A stretch of 64,000 nucleotides of DNA, taken from positions 206,641 to 270,640 of the forward strand of contig JACRMN010000011.1 in the NCBI GenBank assembly GCA_016214955.1. Reading direction: 5' to 3'. Position 1 is the first letter of the stretch. Each line of letters begins with the position of its first letter. The notes beneath the pieces are model-generated. The model saw only the letters and a program-made list of their open reading frames with translations. It searched no databases and was not told the DNA's origin. The DNA is from Deltaproteobacteria bacterium. Its GTDB lineage: Bacteria; Myxococcota; Myxococcia; Myxococcales; Anaeromyxobacteraceae. The position numbers and the translations under genes are program-made. Positions 49,028 to 62,070 of the stretch are shown here, in pieces.

Positions 49028-49846
49028 ATGAGCGCTGGACCCCTGCTGCAGCGGACGCCTGCGCCCCGCCGCGCCGACGCCCTGGGCCACGCCTTCGACC
49101 TGCCCGGCGGGCCCGACGCCGCGCTGCTGCTCCACGGCCTCTCCGGCTCGCCCTTCGAGGTGCGCAGCCTGGGGGACCGGCTCCACCTGCGGTCGATGCG
49201 CTGCCTGGGGCCGGTGCTCCCGGGCCACGGCGGCGAGCCCGGGGGCCTGGCGGGGGTGACCTGGGGCGACTGGTTGGCCGGGGCCCGCGCGGCGCTCGAC
49301 CAGCTCGCCGGGGCGCGCCGCACCTTCGTGGTGGGCTGCTCCATGGGCGCGCTCCTCTCCCTGGCGCTGGCGGCCGAGGCGCCGCAGAAGGTGGACGCCC
49401 TGGTGCTCCTGGCCCCGGCGCTGCGCCTCGCCCCGGGGCCGGCGCTGGCTGGCTGGCTGGCGCGCCACACGCCGCTGGGCCGCCTGCTGCCGCCGCTGCC
49501 CAAGGGCACCTCCGATGTGCGCGACCCGGAGATGCGGGCCCTCAACCCGGCGCTGCGCGCCGTGCCCATCTCGGCGGTGGGGGAGCTGCAGCTCCTCGCG
49601 GCCGAGGTGGACCGGCGCCTGCCCTCGATCCGCACACCGGCGCTGGTGATCGCCGGCGAGCGCGACCACACCGTGCGCCTGTCCGGCGCCCGGCGCATCG
49701 CCTCACGCATCGGCTCGGGGCCGGCGCGGCTGCTGCTCCTGCCCGACAGCTTCCACCTGGTGGGCATCGACGTGGAGCGAGACGTGGTGGCGGAGGAGGC
49801 CGCGGCCTTCCTCTCGGCAATCCCGGCCCGCGGCCGGAAGGAGTGA
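49028..49846 (+). CDS. Monoacylglycerol-lipase-like alpha/beta hydrolase
   Basis: 272 residues. Core: [22 protein letters not shown], nucleophile Ser105 in [10 protein letters not shown], and the C-terminal [16 protein letters not shown] with the acid and a late His in SFHLVGID. This is the carboxylesterase/monoglyceride-lipase pattern. Its stop overlaps the glpK start by 4 bp, so both are translated together; a lipase releasing glycerol and a glycerol kinase would act in sequence. Start ATG at 49028, 60 bp from the divergent DUF3467 gene. Confidence 0.85.
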   Translation: MSAGPLLQRTPAPRRADALGHAFDLPGGPDAALLLHGLSGSPFEVRSLGDRLHLRSMRCLGPVLPGHGGEPGGLAGVTWGDWLAGARAALDQLAGARRTFVVGCSMGALLSLALAAEAPQKVDALVLLAPALRLAPGPALAGWLARHTPLGRLLPPLPKGTSDVRDPEMRALNPALRAVPISAVGELQLLAAEVDRRLPSIRTPALVIAGERDHTVRLSGARRIASRIGSGPARLLLLPDSFHLVGIDVERDVVAEEAAAFLSAIPARGRKE

Positions 49847-51327
49847 GCGTGGCCTCGATCGTGCTGGCAGTGGACCAGGGCACCACCGGCACCACGGTGC
49901 TGGCGGTGGATCGGCGCCTGGGCGTTCGCGCCAAGGTGAACCTGGAGCTCCCGCAGCACTTCCCGCGCCCGGGCTGGGTGGAGCACGACCTCGAGGAGAT
50001 CTGGACCTCCACGGTGAAGGCGCTGGGCAAGGCGCTGCGCCAGGCCGGCGCCCGCACCGGCGAGGTGGCGGCCATCGGCATCACCAACCAGCGGGAGACC
50101 ACCGCGCTCTGGGAGCGGCGCCGCGGCAGGCCGGTGCACCGCGCCGTGGTGTGGCAGGACCGGCGGACCTCCGACGACTGCGCCCGGCTCGAGGCCGCCG
50201 GCCACGAGGCCATGGTGCGGCGCAAGACGGGGCTGGTGCTCGACCCGTACTTCTCGGGCACCAAGATCGCCTGGCTCCTCACCCACGTGAAGGGGCTGCG
50301 GGAGCGGGCCGAGCGGGGCGAGCTCTGCTTCGGCACCATCGACAGCTTCCTCGCCTGGCGGCTCACCGGCGGCGCCGCCCACGTCACCGACGTCTCCAAC
50401 GCCAGCCGCACGCTGCTCATGGACCTCTCGACGCTCGCCTGGGACCCGGAGCTGCTCTCGCTCTTCGGCGTGCCGCCGGCGCTGCTGCCGCGCATCTGCG
50501 GCTCGTCGGAGGCGGTGGGCACCACCCGCGGCGTGCCGGGCTTGCCCGACGGCATCCCGGTGGCGGGCATCGCCGGCGACCAGCAGGCGGCCCTCTTCGG
50601 CCAGGCCTGCTTCGCCCCCGGCGACGCCAAGTGCACCTACGGCACCGGCGCCTTCATCCTCCAGAACACCGGGCCCCGGCCGGTGCCCTCGCAGAACGGG
50701 CTGCTCACCACGGTGGCCTGGCGGGTGGGCGCCGAGACCCACTACGCCCTCGAGGGCAGCGCCTTCATCGCCGGCGCCGCCGTCCAGTGGCTGCGCGACG
50801 GGCTGGGCGTCATCCGCAGGGCGGGCGAGGTCGAGGCGCTGGCCCGGAGCGTGAAGGACTCGGGCGGCGTGGTGTTCGTGCCGGCGCTGGCCGGCCTGGG
50901 CGCGCCCCACTGGCGGCCGACGGCGCGGGGCCTCATCGCCGGCATCGACCGCGGCACCACCGCCGCTCACCTGGCCCGGGCGACGCTGGAGGGCATCGCC
51001 TTCCAGGTGCACGAGCTGGCGGAGGCCATGCGGGCCGACAGCGGCGTGGCCATCCCCACCTTCCGCGTGGACGGAGGCGCCACCCAGAACGGCCTGCTGA
51101 TGCAGTTCCAGGCCGACCTGCTGGGCGTCCCGGTGGAGCGGCCCAGGATGGTGGAGACCACCGCCCTGGGCGCCGCCTTCCTCGCCGGGCTGGGCACGGG
51201 CTTCTGGTCGTCGCGCGACGCCATCCAGAAGGCCTTCCGCGTGGACCGGCGCTTCAAGCCGCGCATGGCGGCCGAGGAGCGCGAGGCGCATCTGGCACGG
51301 TGGAAGCGAGCCGTGCAGCTCGCCTGA
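49843..51327 (+). CDS. glpK: Glycerol kinase
   Basis: 494 residues, FGGY family. The N-terminal ATP site [39 protein letters not shown], and the late [24 protein letters not shown] are complete. Phosphorylates glycerol to glycerol-3-phosphate. The GTG start at 49843 overlaps the hydrolase stop (GTGA). The sequence does not show the usual fructose-1,6-bisphosphate-binding motif clearly. No glpF or glpD is adjacent. Confidence 0.95.
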   Translation: MSVASIVLAVDQGTTGTTVLAVDRRLGVRAKVNLELPQHFPRPGWVEHDLEEIWTSTVKALGKALRQAGARTGEVAAIGITNQRETTALWERRRGRPVHRAVVWQDRRTSDDCARLEAAGHEAMVRRKTGLVLDPYFSGTKIAWLLTHVKGLRERAERGELCFGTIDSFLAWRLTGGAAHVTDVSNASRTLLMDLSTLAWDPELLSLFGVPPALLPRICGSSEAVGTTRGVPGLPDGIPVAGIAGDQQAALFGQACFAPGDAKCTYGTGAFILQNTGPRPVPSQNGLLTTVAWRVGAETHYALEGSAFIAGAAVQWLRDGLGVIRRAGEVEALARSVKDSGGVVFVPALAGLGAPHWRPTARGLIAGIDRGTTAAHLARATLEGIAFQVHELAEAMRADSGVAIPTFRVDGGATQNGLLMQFQADLLGVPVERPRMVETTALGAAFLAGLGTGFWSSRDAIQKAFRVDRRFKPRMAAEEREAHLARWKRAVQLA

Positions 51328-51343
51328 GGGCGACGCGCGCTGC

Positions 51344-51439
51344 CTGCCTGCGGCGGGCAGGCTCGTCGCTGCGCTGCTCGACGTACGAGAGGAAATACGC
51401 CTGCGCTGCTCGCTCCTCGCGTGCCCGCCTCGGCGACGG
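51344..51439. repeat. Dispersed intergenic repeat, copy A
   Basis: GC-rich repeat between glpK and convergent radA. It contains CTGCGCTGCTCG twice (51369-51380 and 51401-51412), with an ACGTACGAGAGG stretch between them. Copy B is at 56003-56099. Shared cores are GGCTCGTCGCTGCGCTGC and GCTGCTCGCTCCTCG. Confidence 0.7.
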
Positions 51440-51503
51440 CATCGCGCGTCGCCGCGGGTTCGGCTGCCTGCCTGCGGCGCGGTCGGGGTCGAAGTCGTCG
51501 CCC

Positions 51504-52892
51504 CTACCCGATCCGGTCGAGCGCCTCGCTCACCGTCTCCACCCCCACCACCTCCATCCCCTCCGGCACCTCGGCGTGGCGCGCGTTGCCTGCCGGCAGG
51601 ATGGCGCGGGTGAAGCCGAGCCGTGCCGCCTCGGCGAGCCGGGCCTCGGCCTGCACCACCGCCCGCACCTCGCCCGCCAGCCCCACCTCGCCCAGCACCA
51701 GCGTGCGCGGGTCCACCGCCCGGTCGCGGAAGCTGGAGGCCAGCGACAGCGCGCAGGCCAGGTCGGAGGCCGGATCGTCGAGCGTCAGGCCGCCGGCCAC
51801 GTTGACGAAGAGGTCGCAGCCCAGGATGTCGAGCCCCACCTTCTTCTCCAGCACCGCCGCCAGCAGCGCCACCCGGTTGCCGTCGAGGCCCAGGGCGGTG
51901 CGGCGCGGGGTGCCGAAGCCGGTGGGGGCCACCAGCGCCTGCACCTCCACCAGCAGGTTGCGGCTGCCGGAGAGGGCGGCGGTGACGGTGCTGCCGGGCG
52001 CGTCCACCGGCCGCTCCGCCAGGAACAGGGCCGAGGGGTTCTGCACCTCCACCAGCCCCCCGCTCTTCATCTCGAAGACGCCGATCTCGCTGGCCGAGCC
52101 GAAGCGGTTCTTGTGGGCACGCAGCACGCGGTAGGGGTGGGCGCCGCCGCCCTCGAAGTAGAGGACCGTGTCCACCATGTGCTCCAGCACCCGCGGGCCG
52201 GCGATGGCGCCGTCCTTGGTGACGTGGCCCACCAGGAAGGTGGGGGTCTCGGTGGTCTTGGCGAAGGCCATGAGCCGCGCCGCCACCTCGCGGATCTGGG
52301 TGACGGTGCCGGGCGCCGACTGGAGCTCCGGCAGGTACTGGGTCTGGATGGAGTCGATGGCCAGCGCCGCGGGGGCGAGTTGCTCGGCGGCGTGGAGCAC
52401 CTTCTGGGCGTCGGTCTCGGCCATGATCTGGAGGTTGGCGGCGGTCACCCCCAGCCGGTCGGCGCGCATCTTCACCTGGCGCGGCGACTCCTCGCCCGAG
52501 ACGTACAGCACCGGGCGCGGGGCCACCGCCGCGGCCAGGCGGTCGAGCGCCGCCAGCAGCAGCGTGGACTTGCCGATGCCCGGGTCGCCGCCCAGCAGCA
52601 TGAGCCCGCCGGGCACCACGCCGCCGCCGAGGACGCGATCGAGCTCGCCGATGCCGGTGCGGAGTCGGGACTCCTCGCTCGCCTCCACGTCGCGGAGCGG
52701 CATGGGGCGGGAGCTGCCGGCCGCGCCGGAGAACCCGCGCGGCGCGCCGCCCCGGGGCTCGGGCGAGGCGACCTCCTCGTGCAGGGTGTTCCACTGGCGG
52801 CACGAGGGGCACTGCCCCAGCCACTTGGGCGAGGCGTGCCCGCACTCGACGCAGGCGTACACCGTCTTGGCGCGCGGGGCGATCTTCGACAC
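51504..52892 (-). CDS. radA: DNA repair protein RadA (Sms)
   Basis: 462 residues from the GTG at 52892 (a second GTG at 52922 would add 10). Zinc finger C14-x2-C17 and C28-x2-C31, Walker A GDPGIGKS (102-109), the RadA-specific KNRFG motif in HKNRFGSASE, and a C-terminal Lon-like domain ending VVGVETVSEALDRIG. RadA is a helicase that extends recombination intermediates, and with recA and comM it supports branch migration. Confidence 0.95.
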   Translation of the reverse strand: MSKIAPRAKTVYACVECGHASPKWLGQCPSCRQWNTLHEEVASPEPRGGAPRGFSGAAGSSRPMPLRDVEASEESRLRTGIGELDRVLGGGVVPGGLMLLGGDPGIGKSTLLLAALDRLAAAVAPRPVLYVSGEESPRQVKMRADRLGVTAANLQIMAETDAQKVLHAAEQLAPAALAIDSIQTQYLPELQSAPGTVTQIREVAARLMAFAKTTETPTFLVGHVTKDGAIAGPRVLEHMVDTVLYFEGGGAHPYRVLRAHKNRFGSASEIGVFEMKSGGLVEVQNPSALFLAERPVDAPGSTVTAALSGSRNLLVEVQALVAPTGFGTPRRTALGLDGNRVALLAAVLEKKVGLDILGCDLFVNVAGGLTLDDPASDLACALSLASSFRDRAVDPRTLVLGEVGLAGEVRAVVQAEARLAEAARLGFTRAILPAGNARHAEVPEGMEVVGVETVSEALDRIG

Positions 52893-52941
52893 CCGCGACC
52901 CGTAGCACGCGCCCCTGACCACGCCGGGGCGGCGGGCGCGG

Positions 52942-53526
52942 CTACCTCATCTTGCGCAGGGCCGCGAGGTCGGCGGCGTAGCCCTGGTAGAGCTTCTCCA
53001 CCCGGGGTCCCTCGGTGCGGATCACCTCGAGGGCCGCCGCGTTGGAGCGGTCGGCCGGCGGCGGCCGCCCGCCCTGCACGGCGAAGTGGGCCAGCCGGCT
53101 GGACTGGATGACGGTGGGCATGAGCAGCAGGTCGCGCCCCGAGAGGCCGTGCTTCGCCAGGATGGCCTTCACGTCGGGGATCGACTCGAGCCGCCCCGCC
53201 GCCCGCTCGAGCGAGGTCAGCCGCCCGCTCCCCAGGCCCCGCAGCGGCTGTGCCAGGTCGGGCCGCCCGCGGGCCGCGGCGCGAAGCTCCTTCACCGCGG
53301 CGACGCACGACTCGAAGCGGGCCAGGGTGAAGGGGTAGGAGACGACCGCCTGGCCGAGCTCGTCGAGCGCGGCGGCGCGCGCATCGACGAGCTGGGCCGA
53401 CTCCGACCCGGCCACGGCCGTCTCGGCGCCGGGCGCCCCCGGGCCCGCCGCGGGCGCGGCCGGCGCCGCTGCGGGGCCGGCGGCTGCGGTGACGAGCGCG
53501 GCGAGGGCGGCGGCGAGGAGGGTCAT
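52942..53526 (-). CDS. Secreted hypothetical protein, Ala-rich
   Basis: 194 residues with a hydrophobic N terminus (MTLLAAALAALVTAAAGP) followed by an Ala/Pro/Gly-rich linker. Then helices such as ARAAALDELGQAVVSYPFTLARFESCVAAVKELRAA. No family recognised. Exported and probably periplasmic. 50 bp upstream of radA on the same strand. Confidence 0.6.
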   Translation of the reverse strand: MTLLAAALAALVTAAAGPAAAPAAPAAGPGAPGAETAVAGSESAQLVDARAAALDELGQAVVSYPFTLARFESCVAAVKELRAAARGRPDLAQPLRGLGSGRLTSLERAAGRLESIPDVKAILAKHGLSGRDLLLMPTVIQSSRLAHFAVQGGRPPPADRSNAAALEVIRTEGPRVEKLYQGYAADLAALRKMR

Positions 53527-53663
53527 GTCGGCGGGCTCCGGGCTGCGAGGGTGCGGCGGGCGGGTGCGGCCGCCCTGGCGACGAGCTTGTCAGAGGGTGC
53601 GGCCCGGGGGCAATGTGGCTGGACCTGCCGGCGCGCCCCGCCGGCGCGAGGGGGGCAGCCGCC

Positions 53664-54494
53664 ATGATGGAGGAGCTTGCAGCCAGGCTGGGCGTCCCCC
53701 CGATCGTCCTGCAGGGCGCCCTGGGCATCGCCGCCGCCTCGGTGCTGCTCGGGTTCCTCGGCCGGGCCCAGCGCCGCCGGCGGCGCGAGGCGCTCGACCA
53801 GCGGCTCGGCCCCGCGGCCTCCGCGCAGGGCATCCGCTACCACCCCGAGGGAGGCGCGGCGCCCGGGATGCCGGGCGCAGGGCAGGCGCAGAGCGCCGGC
53901 GACGCGCTGGCCTTCTCCGGCTCGGTGCGCGGCCTCTCCTGGCGCGCCGAGGTGGAGCAGGACCCGGCGGAGCTGCGCAACGTCCGGCGCGCCGCGCACG
54001 AGCGCACCCGGGTCACCTTCGCCGTCGGCGCGCTCGCGCCGGGCCGCTTCGTGCTGGTGATGGCGCTGCCCCAGGGCCGGAAGCGCTGGGAGGGCGCGGC
54101 GCCGCAGGGCGACGGCTTCCTGGCCACCGTCGGGCGCAAGGTCATGGAGTCGGCCGTCGACCTCTACGCCGGCGCCTACTTCGGCGCCCGCCACCGGGCG
54201 CTGGTCAACATCGCCGGGGCCCAGGTGGTGCCGGCGCCGGAGGGCTTCTGGGTGCTGGCCAACGACGAGGCCGCGGCGCTGCGACTGCTCGGCGGCGAGA
54301 CCCCCCGGCTCCTCGCCGCCCTGCGGGCCGGCGAGGCCGGCCCCTTCCGAGGGAGGCCCCTCCACTCGTTCGGCCTCCTGCTCTCGCCCGAGGGGCTCAC
54401 CCTGGGCTGCCAGGTGGCCGTGACCGAGCCCGCCGCGGTGCGCGAGCTGGCCGGGTGGGCGGCCGGCGTGGCCGAGCAGGCGCGCGGGCTGTAG
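53664..54494 (+). CDS. Membrane-anchored hypothetical protein
   Basis: 276 residues. MMEELAARLGVPPIVLQGALGIAAASVLLGFLG is one N-terminal membrane span followed by a basic RRRRR stop-transfer. The rest is a soluble domain (FSGSVRGLSWRAEVEQDPAELRN, RHRALVNIAGAQVVPAPEGFWVLAND). A GAGGGGG at 53648-53654 supports the 53664 start over 53613. No family recognised. Confidence 0.62.
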   Translation: MMEELAARLGVPPIVLQGALGIAAASVLLGFLGRAQRRRRREALDQRLGPAASAQGIRYHPEGGAAPGMPGAGQAQSAGDALAFSGSVRGLSWRAEVEQDPAELRNVRRAAHERTRVTFAVGALAPGRFVLVMALPQGRKRWEGAAPQGDGFLATVGRKVMESAVDLYAGAYFGARHRALVNIAGAQVVPAPEGFWVLANDEAAALRLLGGETPRLLAALRAGEAGPFRGRPLHSFGLLLSPEGLTLGCQVAVTEPAAVRELAGWAAGVAEQARGL

Positions 54495-54556
54495 ATCCTG
54501 GCCCGCCGAGGTCGGGGACGAGAGCTCGCCACCTCGTCACTGCCGGTGGAATGGAC

Positions 54557-54727
54557 CTACTTCCGCAGCCTGTCAGCGGCGTTCTTCACGCCCTTCTCCA
54601 GGTCCTTGGCGGCGGCGTCCATGCGCTCCTCGAGCGTGGGGTTGTAGACCCGCCGGTAGACGACACCTCCGGCGAAGCCCAGGGCGAGCAGGATCAGGAT
54701 CCAGACGAGCTTGGGGACACGGCGCAT
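54557..54727 (-). CDS. Small membrane protein, 56 residues
   Basis: MRRVPKLVWILILLALGFAGG is one membrane helix followed by a basic and amphipathic tail (EERMDAAAKDLEKGVKNAADRLRK), reminiscent of YtxH-like envelope proteins. The GAGGAG in front of the ATG at 54727 is good. It lies 11 bp downstream of the ilvA stop on the same strand, so the two are likely co-transcribed. Confidence 0.7.
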   Translation of the reverse strand: MRRVPKLVWILILLALGFAGGVVYRRVYNPTLEERMDAAAKDLEKGVKNAADRLRK

Positions 54728-54738
54728 GACTCCTCCTC

Positions 54739-55944
54739 TCAGGCGGTGCGGCGCACGGTGTAGCCGCGCTCCCGCAGCGCCCTCAGGATCTCCTCGACGT
54801 GATCGAGGCCGCGGGTCTCGAGGGTGAGCTGCAGCACCGCGTCTCCGAACCGATCGGAGAAGGCGCGCGAGTGGTGCACCTCGATGACGTTGGCCTTGTG
54901 GGAGGCGACGACCTGCGAGACGCGGGCGAGCTGCCCGGGCTTGTCGAGCAGCAGCACGTCGATGCGCACCAGGCGGCCGTCGCGCACCAGGCCTCGCTCG
55001 ATGACCCGGGCGATCACGTTGACGTCGATGTTGCCGCCCGAGACGATGCTCACCACCCGCTGCCCCTCGAGCCGCACCTTGTGGTTGAGGAGCGCTGCCA
55101 CCCCGACGGCCCCGGCCCCCTCCACCACCGCCTTCTCCTTCTCCAGCAGGTAGAGGATGGCGCTGGCGATCTCCTCCTCGGAGACGGTGACGATCTCGTC
55201 CACCAGCTTCTGCACGTGGGCGAAGGTGATCTCGCCGGGCCGCTTCACGGCGATGCCGTCGGCCAGGGTGGTGGCCGGCTCGATGGTGACCAGCCGCTGC
55301 TCTTCCAGCGAGGCCAGCATCGAGGGCAGCACCTCGGTCTCCACCCCGATGACCCTGGCCGAGGGGCGCAGCGCCTTCACCGCGGCGGCGACGCCGCTCA
55401 CCAGCCCGCCGCCGCCCACCGGCACCAGCACCGCGTCGAGGTCGGGCACCTGCTCCAGCACCTCCAGCCCCACCGTGCCCTGGCCGGCGATGACGTCCAC
55501 GTCGTCGAAGGGGTGCACGAAGGTGCGCTGCTCGGCCGCCTCCAGCCGGCGGGCCTCGGCGTAGGCCTCGTCGTAGTTGCTGCCCGAGAGCACCACCTTG
55601 GCGCCGTGGCCGCGGGTGTTGGCCACCTTGAGCAGCGGCGTCCCCTCCGGCATGACGATGGTCACCGGCACGCCCATGCGCCCGGCGTGGTAGGCCACCG
55701 CCTGGGCGTGGTTGCCGGCGCTGGCGGCGATGAGGCCGCGGCCCCGCTCCTCGGCGGTGAGGCGGGAGAGCTTGTTGAGGGCGCCGCGCTCCTTGTAGGC
55801 GCCCGTCATCTGCAGGTTCTCCAGCTTCAGCCAGGCGTGGCATCCGGAGAGGCGCGACAGCGTCTCGCTGCGCGCGCAGGGCGACAGGTAGACGTGCTCC
55901 TGGATGCGCTGGCGGGCGGCGCGGACATCGTCGAGCGTGACCAT
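54739..55944 (-). CDS. ilvA: Threonine ammonia-lyase with C-terminal ACT domain
   Basis: 401 residues, catabolic (TdcB-like) size with one ACT domain. PLP Lys51 in MTGAYKERGA, AASAGNHAQAVA, the phosphate-binding GGGGLVSG and the ACT region IDVLLLDKPGQLARVSQVV. Deaminates threonine to 2-oxobutanoate for isoleucine. No ilv or leu genes are adjacent. The 5' side is the repeat-bearing intergenic space next to the LuxR gene. Confidence 0.94.
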   Translation of the reverse strand: MVTLDDVRAARQRIQEHVYLSPCARSETLSRLSGCHAWLKLENLQMTGAYKERGALNKLSRLTAEERGRGLIAASAGNHAQAVAYHAGRMGVPVTIVMPEGTPLLKVANTRGHGAKVVLSGSNYDEAYAEARRLEAAEQRTFVHPFDDVDVIAGQGTVGLEVLEQVPDLDAVLVPVGGGGLVSGVAAAVKALRPSARVIGVETEVLPSMLASLEEQRLVTIEPATTLADGIAVKRPGEITFAHVQKLVDEIVTVSEEEIASAILYLLEKEKAVVEGAGAVGVAALLNHKVRLEGQRVVSIVSGGNIDVNVIARVIERGLVRDGRLVRIDVLLLDKPGQLARVSQVVASHKANVIEVHHSRAFSDRFGDAVLQLTLETRGLDHVEEILRALRERGYTVRRTA

Positions 55945-56002
55945 GGGACGGGCAAACTAGCGCCCGCGCGGCTGCCACGGCAAGCCCTGCCTCGAAGGAT
56001 CC

Positions 56003-56099
56003 CTGCCTGCGGGCGACGGGCTCGTCGCTGCGCTGCCCGGCGTACGCGAAGGAGCACGCCGTCGCTGCTCGCTCCTCGGGCGCCGCCCGCGGCGACGGG
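56003..56099. repeat. Dispersed intergenic repeat, copy B
   Basis: Aligns over about 95 bp with copy A at 51344-51439 with identical 18-bp and 15-bp cores (GGCTCGTCGCTGCGCTGC and GCTGCTCGCTCCTCG). It lies between the ilvA start and the 3' end of the LuxR-type gene. The two copies diverge in the middle. Confidence 0.7.
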
Positions 56100-56125
56100 C
56101 GCCGTGGCCTCGGACCTTCCCTCGG

Positions 56126-56659
56126 CTAGTGCGACTCGAGCCGCCGCGCCAGCTCCACGCGGTTGCGGACGCCCAGCTTGTCGAAGATGGTCTTCAGGTG
56201 GCTCTTCACCGTCTGCGAGGCGATGCCGAGGCGCTCGGCCACCTCGCGGGACCGCAGGCCGTCCGCCACCAGCAGCGCCACCTCGCGCTCCCGCTGGGTG
56301 AGCCCGTCGGCGGCAGGCGGCAGGGAGGCGACCGGCTCGCCCTCGCCGGCCACCGGCTGCAGGAGGTACTCGCGCCAGAGGTGCAGCTGGGTCCGGCCCC
56401 GCCCGACGGCGGTGGCCTCGATGCGAAGCCGCTCGCCGGCCCGCTCCATGGTCAGCGACCGGCGCACTCCGGGGGCGCCTACCTGGGCGCCGTCGGCCAG
56501 CCCCTTGAGCTCCGGGGGCAGCGGGGCGCCGTCGGTGATGTCGTTCCAGAAGTCCCGGAGGAGCTCTTCCGCCTGCCGGTCGCACTTGATCTGGCCGGTG
56601 AGGTCGGAATAGGCCGAGGCTCCGCGAGGCGTCGAGGCGCGAATCTGTGCGCGCATCAT
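56126..56659 (-). CDS. LuxR-type transcriptional regulator
   Basis: 177 residues from the ATG at 56659, which has GGGAG upstream (the ATG at 56701 is in frame but has a poor ribosome binding site). C-terminal HTH: LTQREREVALLVADGLRSREVAERLGIASQTVKSHLKTIFDKLGV is the full GerE/LuxR motif, in blocks. The N-terminal ~90 residues do not match a receiver, AHL or PAS domain by eye and may sense a ligand. The upstream region holds a likely sigma-70 promoter and a dyad. Confidence 0.88.
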   Translation of the reverse strand: MMRAQIRASTPRGASAYSDLTGQIKCDRQAEELLRDFWNDITDGAPLPPELKGLADGAQVGAPGVRRSLTMERAGERLRIEATAVGRGRTQLHLWREYLLQPVAGEGEPVASLPPAADGLTQREREVALLVADGLRSREVAERLGIASQTVKSHLKTIFDKLGVRNRVELARRLESH

Positions 56660-56740
56660 GGCTCCCACGTCCTTCCCGGCTGCATGAGGGTTTGGCTCCA
56701 TGCCTGCACCGCTTGCGCTCCCCCCGTGTGCTGCACGGAG

Positions 56741-56810
56741 ACTGAAAATCGATTGTGGACTGCGACCCTGTGGGGGATTTCAGTATCCCGCCTTCATCCA
56801 TTGAGTTCAA
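56741..56810 (-). promoter_or_regulatory. Sigma-70-like promoter and overlapping dyad of the LuxR-type gene
   Basis: On the minus strand, -35 TTGAAC (56805-56810) and -10 GATACT (56782-56787) have the ideal 17-bp spacing. Arms ACTGAAATC and GATTTTCAGT form an imperfect inverted repeat covering 56741-56784, overlapping the -10 and the first transcribed bases. It may be an operator or a leader hairpin. The rest of 56811-57114 shows no gene and no other pattern I can support; it is less GC-rich than its neighbours. Confidence 0.5.
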
Positions 56811-57114
56811 GGTGTTGGGGCTAGACGCATTGCGGCAGTAGCCGTAACACCGCGGACTTCAAGCGCTAACCGGAACGCTGTCGGAAATGTTTGCGCGAAA
56901 GGAGTGCGTCGAAATTGCTGCCCATCAGGGATTGTGGGTGGCCCCTCGGCGGGGGTGCCGGAGCGTTCGTTCCGCTGTCCCGGAGTCGGCGTGCGCACAG
57001 ATCGCGCGCGCCGCACTGCCGGTACACTCCGGGAGAATCTGACGGTCACCGCCGGGCCGAGCCCCGCGAGGGGCGAGGCGGTTCCCGGCGCAGTAGCCCG
57101 CGGCACGCCCGCCT

Positions 57115-60735
<3,621 letters not shown>

Positions 60736-60855
60736 GTCGGGCGCTGCCGGTGGGGGAGGGTGACATAGCAGGCGCGTCTGACCCCGGCCACGCCCCCGCT
60801 TGGATCGCGGCCGGGCCGGGCGCGGCGGCGCGGGCCGTTGCATGATGCGGCGGCA

Positions 60856-62067
60856 ATGGCCTGGAAGCGCGACGTCGCCCTGCTCTTCGCCACCCGCTCG
60901 GTCCGGCTCTTCGCCTACGGCCTGCTCTCGGTGACGCTGGTGCTGCACCTCTCGGCCGCCGGCCTGTCGGAGGGGCGCATCGGCCTCCTCCTGTCCCTCA
61001 CCCTGGCCGGCGACACCGTCCTCTCCCTGTGGGTCACCACCCGGGCCGACAGGGCGGGGCGGCGCCGCATGCTGGCGCTCGGCGGCCTGCTCATGGCCGG
61101 GGCCGGCCTGGCCTTCGCCGGCAGCACCGGCTTCTGGGTGCTGCTGCTGGCCGCCACCGCCGGCATCATCAGCCCGGCGGGCAACGAGGTGGGCCCCTTC
61201 CTGGCCATCGAGCAGGCGGCGCTCTCGCAGGTGCTGCCCGGTGGGTCGCGCACCCGCGCCTTCGCCTGGTACGCGCTGGCGGGCTCGCTGGCCACGGCGC
61301 TGGGGGCGCTCGCCGGAGGGTCGCTGGCCGAGGGGCTGCAGAGCGCCGGCCTGGCGCCGCTCGCCTCCTACCGGGCGCTGGCCCTCGGCTACGCCGCACT
61401 GGCGCTGGTGCTGCTCATCCTCTTCGCCCGGCTCGGGCCCGAGGTGGAGGCGCCGGCGGGGGCGGCGCCGCCGGGCCGCCTAGGGCTGGGGCGCTCGCGC
61501 GGGGTGGTGGCGCGGCTCTCGGCCCTCTTCGCCCTCGACGCCTTCGCCGGCGGCTTCATCGTCCAGAGCCTGGTGGCCTGGTGGTTTCACCGGCGCTTCG
61601 GGCTGGAGGAGCGGGGGCTGGGGGCGCTGCTCTTCGGCGCCAACGCGCTGGCCGGCCTCTCGGCCCTGGCCGCCGGCAGGCTGGCGCAGCGCTTCGGGCT
61701 GGTGAACACCATGGTCTTCACCCACCTGCCGTCCAACGTGCTCCTGCTGCTGGTGCCGCTCATGCCCACGCTGCCGCTGGCGGTGGCGGTGCTGCTGCTC
61801 CGCTTCAGCATCTCGCAGATGGACGTGCCCACCCGCCAGTCCTACACCATGGCGGTGGTCGAGCCCGCCGAGCGGGCCGCGGCCGCGGGGGTCACCGGCA
61901 TCGCCCGCACCGTGGGCGCCTCGCTGGCGCCGGTGCTGGCCGGGCCGCTCTACGCCTCGGCGGCGCTGGCGGGGCTGCCCTTCTACCTGGCCGGAGGCCT
62001 GAAGATCGCCTACGACCTCCTGCTCTGGCGCAGCTTCCGCCGGCTGCGGCCCGAGGAGGAGCGCTAG
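60856..62067 (+). CDS. Major facilitator superfamily transporter
   Basis: 403 residues with 12 predicted membrane segments. Loop 2-3 motif DRAGRRRM is the MFS signature. Other helices include GLLSVTLVLHLSAAGLSEG and AGVTGIARTVGASLAPVLAGPL. Substrate unknown; the closest recall is drug or sugar efflux families. The start is divergent from dnaE with 120 bp between them. It converges on the zinc-ribbon gene with 3 bp between ends. Confidence 0.88.
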   Translation: MAWKRDVALLFATRSVRLFAYGLLSVTLVLHLSAAGLSEGRIGLLLSLTLAGDTVLSLWVTTRADRAGRRRMLALGGLLMAGAGLAFAGSTGFWVLLLAATAGIISPAGNEVGPFLAIEQAALSQVLPGGSRTRAFAWYALAGSLATALGALAGGSLAEGLQSAGLAPLASYRALALGYAALALVLLILFARLGPEVEAPAGAAPPGRLGLGRSRGVVARLSALFALDAFAGGFIVQSLVAWWFHRRFGLEERGLGALLFGANALAGLSALAAGRLAQRFGLVNTMVFTHLPSNVLLLLVPLMPTLPLAVAVLLLRFSISQMDVPTRQSYTMAVVEPAERAAAAGVTGIARTVGASLAPVLAGPLYASAALAGLPFYLAGGLKIAYDLLLWRSFRRLRPEEER

Positions 62068-62070
62068 GGG

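Noticed and set aside
56811..57114. Small ORFs in the gap between the LuxR-type gene and dnaE
   Set aside because: Several 75-99 codon frames overlap each other, lack ribosome binding sites and show no coding-like codon pattern.
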